This document shows positions 12,939 to 15,735 of a stretch of DNA of 15,735 nucleotides, piece by piece; position 1 is the stretch's first letter; every line of letters starts with the position of its first letter. The stretch is from Collinsella sp. (lineage in GTDB: Bacteria; Actinomycetota; Coriobacteriia; Coriobacteriales; Coriobacteriaceae). Below the pieces are notes generated by a model, which ran no database searches, was not told where the DNA came from, and saw nothing but the letters and a program-made list of their open reading frames with translations. The translations under genes were made by a program, and so were the position numbers. Location: positions 1 to 15,735 of the forward strand of contig JAIIWC010000046.1 in NCBI GenBank assembly GCA_022745215.1, written 5' to 3'.

Positions 12939-13647
12939 ACCAGGGTGTTCTGGCGGTAGAGGACTCGATGGCCTCGTGGCGCTTGAGCTCGCGGCGCATG
13001 GTTTGCGAGTTGAGCCAGGCTGCCTGCCATCCGCGGATGGGGTAGCGCGTCTGGTCGAGCTCAAACTGCGTATAGCCGCAGGCGTTGATGATCGTCGTTC
13101 CACACACATGCTGCCGCTCGCGCTGAAAATCGTAACCGTAGCTTTGGTGTACATGCCCATGCACCATGTAGTCGGCCCCCCAGGACTCAAGTGCTGTGTT
13201 AAAGCACTCAAACCCTCGATGCGGCAGATCATCCAGATCACCCATACCGGCGGCGGGTGCATGGGTAAGCAGAATGTCGCACCCGCCGACCATCCTAACC
13301 TTACGCGACAGCTTACGCATGCGCTTGGACATCTCGCGTTCGGTGTACATGTTGGCGCCGTCGCGATAACGCATAGACCCGCCAAGGCCCGCAATGCGAA
13401 TCCCTCGGTACGTGTACACGCTGTCTTCCACGCAGATACATCCGCCCGGTGCATGACGTGCGTAGCGGTCGTCGTGGTTGCCGCGAACGTAGATGAGCGG
13501 TTTGTTGATGACGGTGACCAAAAACTCAAGATAGTCCGGGTCCAGATCGCCGGCAGACAGAATCAGGTCGACACCATCAAAGCGCTCCTTGCGAAAGCAC
13601 TCCCAAAGGCATCGTTCTTCGGTATCTGCTATGGCAAGGATCTTCAT
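12937..13647 (-). CDS. Calcineurin-like metallophosphoesterase
   Basis: A 236-residue two-metal phosphoesterase. Visible motifs in order: ILAIAD (D8), AGDLD (G33-D34), RGNHDD (56-61), LLTHAP (H129) and HGHVHQ (163-168). These are the metal-ligand blocks of the family. The first block usually reads DxH, but here it is DTE, so the His ligand is missing; related uncharacterised phosphoesterases may share this, but it could change metal use. The sequence ERCLWECFRKERFDGVDLILSAGDL suggests a cytoplasmic subfamily with no signal peptide. Its ATG overlaps the TGA of the upstream BMP-like gene by four bases (ATGA), so translation is coupled. The substrate (phosphoprotein, nucleotide or cyclic nucleotide) cannot be told. 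Confidence 0.85.
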   Translation of the reverse strand: MKILAIADTEERCLWECFRKERFDGVDLILSAGDLDPDYLEFLVTVINKPLIYVRGNHDDRYARHAPGGCICVEDSVYTYRGIRIAGLGGSMRYRDGANMYTEREMSKRMRKLSRKVRMVGGCDILLTHAPAAGMGDLDDLPHRGFECFNTALESWGADYMVHGHVHQSYGYDFQRERQHVCGTTIINACGYTQFELDQTRYPIRGWQAAWLNSQTMRRELKRHEAIESSTARTPW

Positions 13648-15560
13648 AGGGCGGTAACTCCCGGCTCATCGTCGAGCTGCGGAATGGTGCCTACCACGTT
13701 GTCCGCCAGCCAATTCATCTCGACAATCTGTGTGCTCGGCAGTGGGGGAAAGCCCTCAATCTGCACCACGCCGTCTTGGCTATGAAGCTCGCCGCCAAAT
13801 GGATTGATGGAGCCCTCGACGATGCCATTGCGGAGCAGCTGCACCAGTTTGCGCGTCTGATAGGGCAGGCCCGGAGCGTAGCGAATGTCGATGACGCCCG
13901 AGCTCATGCCATACCAGTAGTTGACGGCGCGAACTTGGCTGTCGTCACTGGTCTCATCCCAGGTGCCATGCAGCAGGCTTCGCACGATAAGCTCGTAGTA
14001 TCGGCCCCAGTTCCAGACCGGCATGGCGATGCCGACGACCTTGCCATCGACTAGGCGGTGGAGTCCGTAGGCCGTAGGGTCTACGAGCGACTTTGACATG
14101 TCAGCGCCGGTCATGACGCTCACGCCTTCGCGGCACATGGCCTCGGCAAGGCCTCCGGCGGGCACATCGCCCCAGGTCAGGATAATTTGCGCACGGGGGT
14201 CGAGCAGCGAGGCGCCAATCGCAAAGGCGTTGATCTCGCTGAGTGCGCCCGAGGCGAAGACCGACGCGTGGTAACCGATGCGGTGGTTATCTGCCATGCT
14301 GGCGGCAAGGGCGCCCAAGAGAAATTTGGCCTCGTACATCTTGCCAAAGTACGAACGGACGCTTTGGTGGGGAAGGCCGATAGAGCAGTTAAGGAACCGA
14401 GTCTGGGGATACTCAACGGCAGCTCTGAGCGTGTATTCCATCAGGCGGTGCGAGGTCGAGAAGATGACGTTAGCTCCATGTTTGACAGCCGTTTCCACGG
14501 CGGCGTAGAACACGTCCGGATTGTGACAGTCCTCGAACGCCTCGGTGCGCACGATACCGCCAAAATGCTCATCGAGATACTGACGCCCTTGGTCGTGCAG
14601 GCTGTCCCAGCTCGATGTCGCACAGGGGAACTCATGGATAAAGGCGATGCGCAGGGGGTTGGCCACCGAGTAGACGGTCTTGCCCATAAAGAAGTTGAGC
14701 ACGCCGGAGGTGGACTTGGCGGGCGCCTCTTCCTCATCGACACTCGGTGCCTCGACAAGATCGACCTTCTCCTCATCACTTTTGCCGGCAATGACCAACT
14801 CGCGCCAAATCTTGCACAGACGGTTTACGACGATGTCCGTCGGTGTGTCCAGCAGGCGGTCTTGGTTGTACACGTTGAGGTAAACGAGCATAGCGTCGGC
14901 GGGCGTAATGTCCAGATGGTCGCCGCCGGCGCGCAGGTAGGCGCGCTTAAAGAGCAGGAAGGTATGGCGCAGGTAGTCGACCTTTTTCTGCGGCCATTTT
15001 TCGATAAGGTTCTGACCGAGCATCTTGGCGAGCGTTTCGTAGCTTCCCTCACGCGAGAACTCGATCTCGTATAGGGGGCAGACGCGCCAAAACGCGCAGA
15101 ACTCGCCATAGAGGCGGCTTTCGACGGAATCCCATTTTCCGGGATAGAGGCGGGTGACCTTGGCCGAAACCGTCGGGGCGTCCAGGAATTTGAGGACACT
15201 GACGCGCTTGTTGCCCTCTTGGACGTAAAACCGATGCATGAACTCGGTGACGATGATGGGGTCGCGATAGCCCTCGGTCACCTGGATGTCGTAGAGGTTG
15301 GACCACTTGCGGGCGAACTCGGTGTTAAACGGCAGCAGGGGCATAAAGTTGCACGAAAAGGCAGACTGACGGCCCTTAGTAACCGTGCCGACGACCATTT
15401 CGAGCGGAATATCCCGCAGGCCGACATTCTCTCGCTGACCTAAGGGGAGCTGGGCAACCAAGCTGTCGAGGTCCGTGAGGTACGGGTGCTCGCTTTGGCT
15501 GATGGCGCGACGGCGTCCCTGCTCGCCGCGCTTGCGTGCTTGACGATAAGCCTCTTCCAT
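13644..15560 (-). CDS. Cytoplasmic BMP/PnrA-like ligand-binding protein with ParB-like N-terminal motif
   Basis: A 638-residue protein. Residues 1-25 are highly charged and there is no signal peptide or lipobox, so it should be cytoplasmic. Around 100-126, IIVTEFMHRFYVQEGNKRVSVLKFL has the EGNKR motif of ParB/sulfiredoxin-type domains. A helical region (about 180-260) and an acidic linker (262-282) follow. From about 302 (LRIAFIHEFPCATSSWDSLHDQG) the rest resembles BMP/PnrA substrate-binding proteins, which bind nucleosides as ABC-transporter partners; examples are SYFGKMYEAKFLLGALAA and the AFAIGASLLDPRAQIILTWGD stretch. No ABC transporter genes are adjacent. GGGAG eight bases before the ATG at 15560 supports the start. 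The downstream metallophosphoesterase overlaps by four bases. A ligand-sensing role linked to the phosphoesterase is my inference. Confidence 0.75.
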   Translation of the reverse strand: MEEAYRQARKRGEQGRRRAISQSEHPYLTDLDSLVAQLPLGQRENVGLRDIPLEMVVGTVTKGRQSAFSCNFMPLLPFNTEFARKWSNLYDIQVTEGYRDPIIVTEFMHRFYVQEGNKRVSVLKFLDAPTVSAKVTRLYPGKWDSVESRLYGEFCAFWRVCPLYEIEFSREGSYETLAKMLGQNLIEKWPQKKVDYLRHTFLLFKRAYLRAGGDHLDITPADAMLVYLNVYNQDRLLDTPTDIVVNRLCKIWRELVIAGKSDEEKVDLVEAPSVDEEEAPAKSTSGVLNFFMGKTVYSVANPLRIAFIHEFPCATSSWDSLHDQGRQYLDEHFGGIVRTEAFEDCHNPDVFYAAVETAVKHGANVIFSTSHRLMEYTLRAAVEYPQTRFLNCSIGLPHQSVRSYFGKMYEAKFLLGALAASMADNHRIGYHASVFASGALSEINAFAIGASLLDPRAQIILTWGDVPAGGLAEAMCREGVSVMTGADMSKSLVDPTAYGLHRLVDGKVVGIAMPVWNWGRYYELIVRSLLHGTWDETSDDSQVRAVNYWYGMSSGVIDIRYAPGLPYQTRKLVQLLRNGIVEGSINPFGGELHSQDGVVQIEGFPPLPSTQIVEMNWLADNVVGTIPQLDDEPGVTAL

Positions 15561-15577
15561 GGTGTCTACTCCCTTAG

Positions 15578-15592
15578 TCGTTTAAACAACGA
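15578..15592. promoter_or_regulatory. Short inverted repeat before the BMP-like gene
   Basis: TCGTT-TAAAC-AACGA, containing the 8-bp palindrome GTTTAAAC, lies 18 bp upstream of the start codon at 15560. It may be an operator, and a promoter must lie in the 77 bp left between the gene and the IS end. No convincing -35/-10 pair was found. Confidence 0.35.
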
Positions 15593-15637
15593 TATGAACC
15601 ATGGTACCACGATGCGAAACCACCACAAAGGCGCCTG

Positions 15638-15735
15638 TGAACTGCACCCCGAAACTTGGACTGAATAAATAGCGACTACGCCGCAAGGGCCCGGTTCCGG
15701 AACTCCTCCGGCGTCAGGCCCTTCAATCTTACCTG
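15638..15735 (-). mobile_element. End of an IS3-family insertion sequence (partial)
   Basis: The terminal sequence TGAACTGCACCCCGAAACTT begins at 15638 and resembles the IS150-group ends of IS3 elements (TG start and a run of C). Thirty-eight bases inside it lies the end of a transposase frame on the minus strand. The other end of the element, and any target duplication, are outside the window. Confidence 0.75.
15676..15735 (-). CDS. IS3-family transposase (OrfB), C-terminal end
   Basis: Twenty codons including a TAG stop are visible: QVRLKGLTPEEFRNRALAA. This matches the usual end of IS150-type OrfB transposases (KxxLKGLSPxxYRxxxLxA), the DDE integrase-type catalytic subunit made by frameshifting from OrfA. 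The gene continues beyond the right edge, so the catalytic residues cannot be checked and I cannot say whether the element is intact. Confidence 0.8.
   Translation of the reverse strand, partial: QVRLKGLTPEEFRNRALAA

Noticed and set aside
12883..13785. 300-codon plus-strand frame opposite the metallophosphoesterase
   Set aside because: The minus-strand frame has all the catalytic motifs; this frame also runs through the 39-bp palindrome and has no recognisable domain.
14187..15074. 295-codon plus-strand frame opposite the BMP-like gene
   Set aside because: Shadow of the minus-strand gene, without a family signature or a good ribosome-binding site.

Overview
The window comes from a high-GC Gram-positive genome. 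EF-Tu, SecE, NusG, L11, L1, RlmB and the Rae1-like protein all look actinobacterial, and the sugar-PTS content and gene order suggest a gut Coriobacteriia member, most like Collinsella. That genus call is an inference from style and gene order; no search was run.

Layout. (1) 1-2011, plus strand: the 3' end of cysS, then rlmB and a rae1/yacP-like NYN nuclease. The cysS-rlmB gap holds two adjacent ~100-nt hairpins with a shared core. (2) 2039-3379, minus strand: a HipA-type kinase-fold protein fused to an N-terminal excisionase-type HTH, with a strong double palindrome over its promoter. (3) tRNA-Thr(TGT) and its terminator, then ~530 bp of gene-free, repeat-rich DNA. (4) 4212-8028: a beta-glycoside module with PTS EIIBC and a GH1 6-phospho-beta-glycosidase on the minus strand and a divergent RpiR/MurR-type regulator. 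A 20-bp direct repeat flanks it. (5) 8336-10391: a strong promoter, tRNA-Tyr, tRNA-Thr(GGT), tRNA-Met, tuf and a terminator, then a second similar promoter and rpmG. (6) 10405-12884: tRNA-Trp, secE, nusG, rplK, rplA and a terminator. (7) 12900-15560, minus strand: a 39-bp perfect palindrome, a metallophosphoesterase and a 4-bp-overlapping BMP/PnrA-like protein with a ParB-like motif and no signal peptide. (8) 15638-15735: the end of an IS3-family insertion sequence.

How it fits together. The order cysS-rlmB-rae1 ... rpmG-secE-nusG-rplK-rplA is the translation/transcription locus known from Bacillus and relatives. Here ~6 kb of accessory DNA (the kinase and the sugar module) sits between rae1 and the tRNA-tuf-rpmG part. 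After rplA the usual rplJ-rplL is replaced by a convergent accessory pair. The least explained parts are the hairpin pair upstream of rlmB, the HTH-HipA gene with its operator, the inverted-repeat pair at 3794-3918, and the BMP/phosphoesterase pair.
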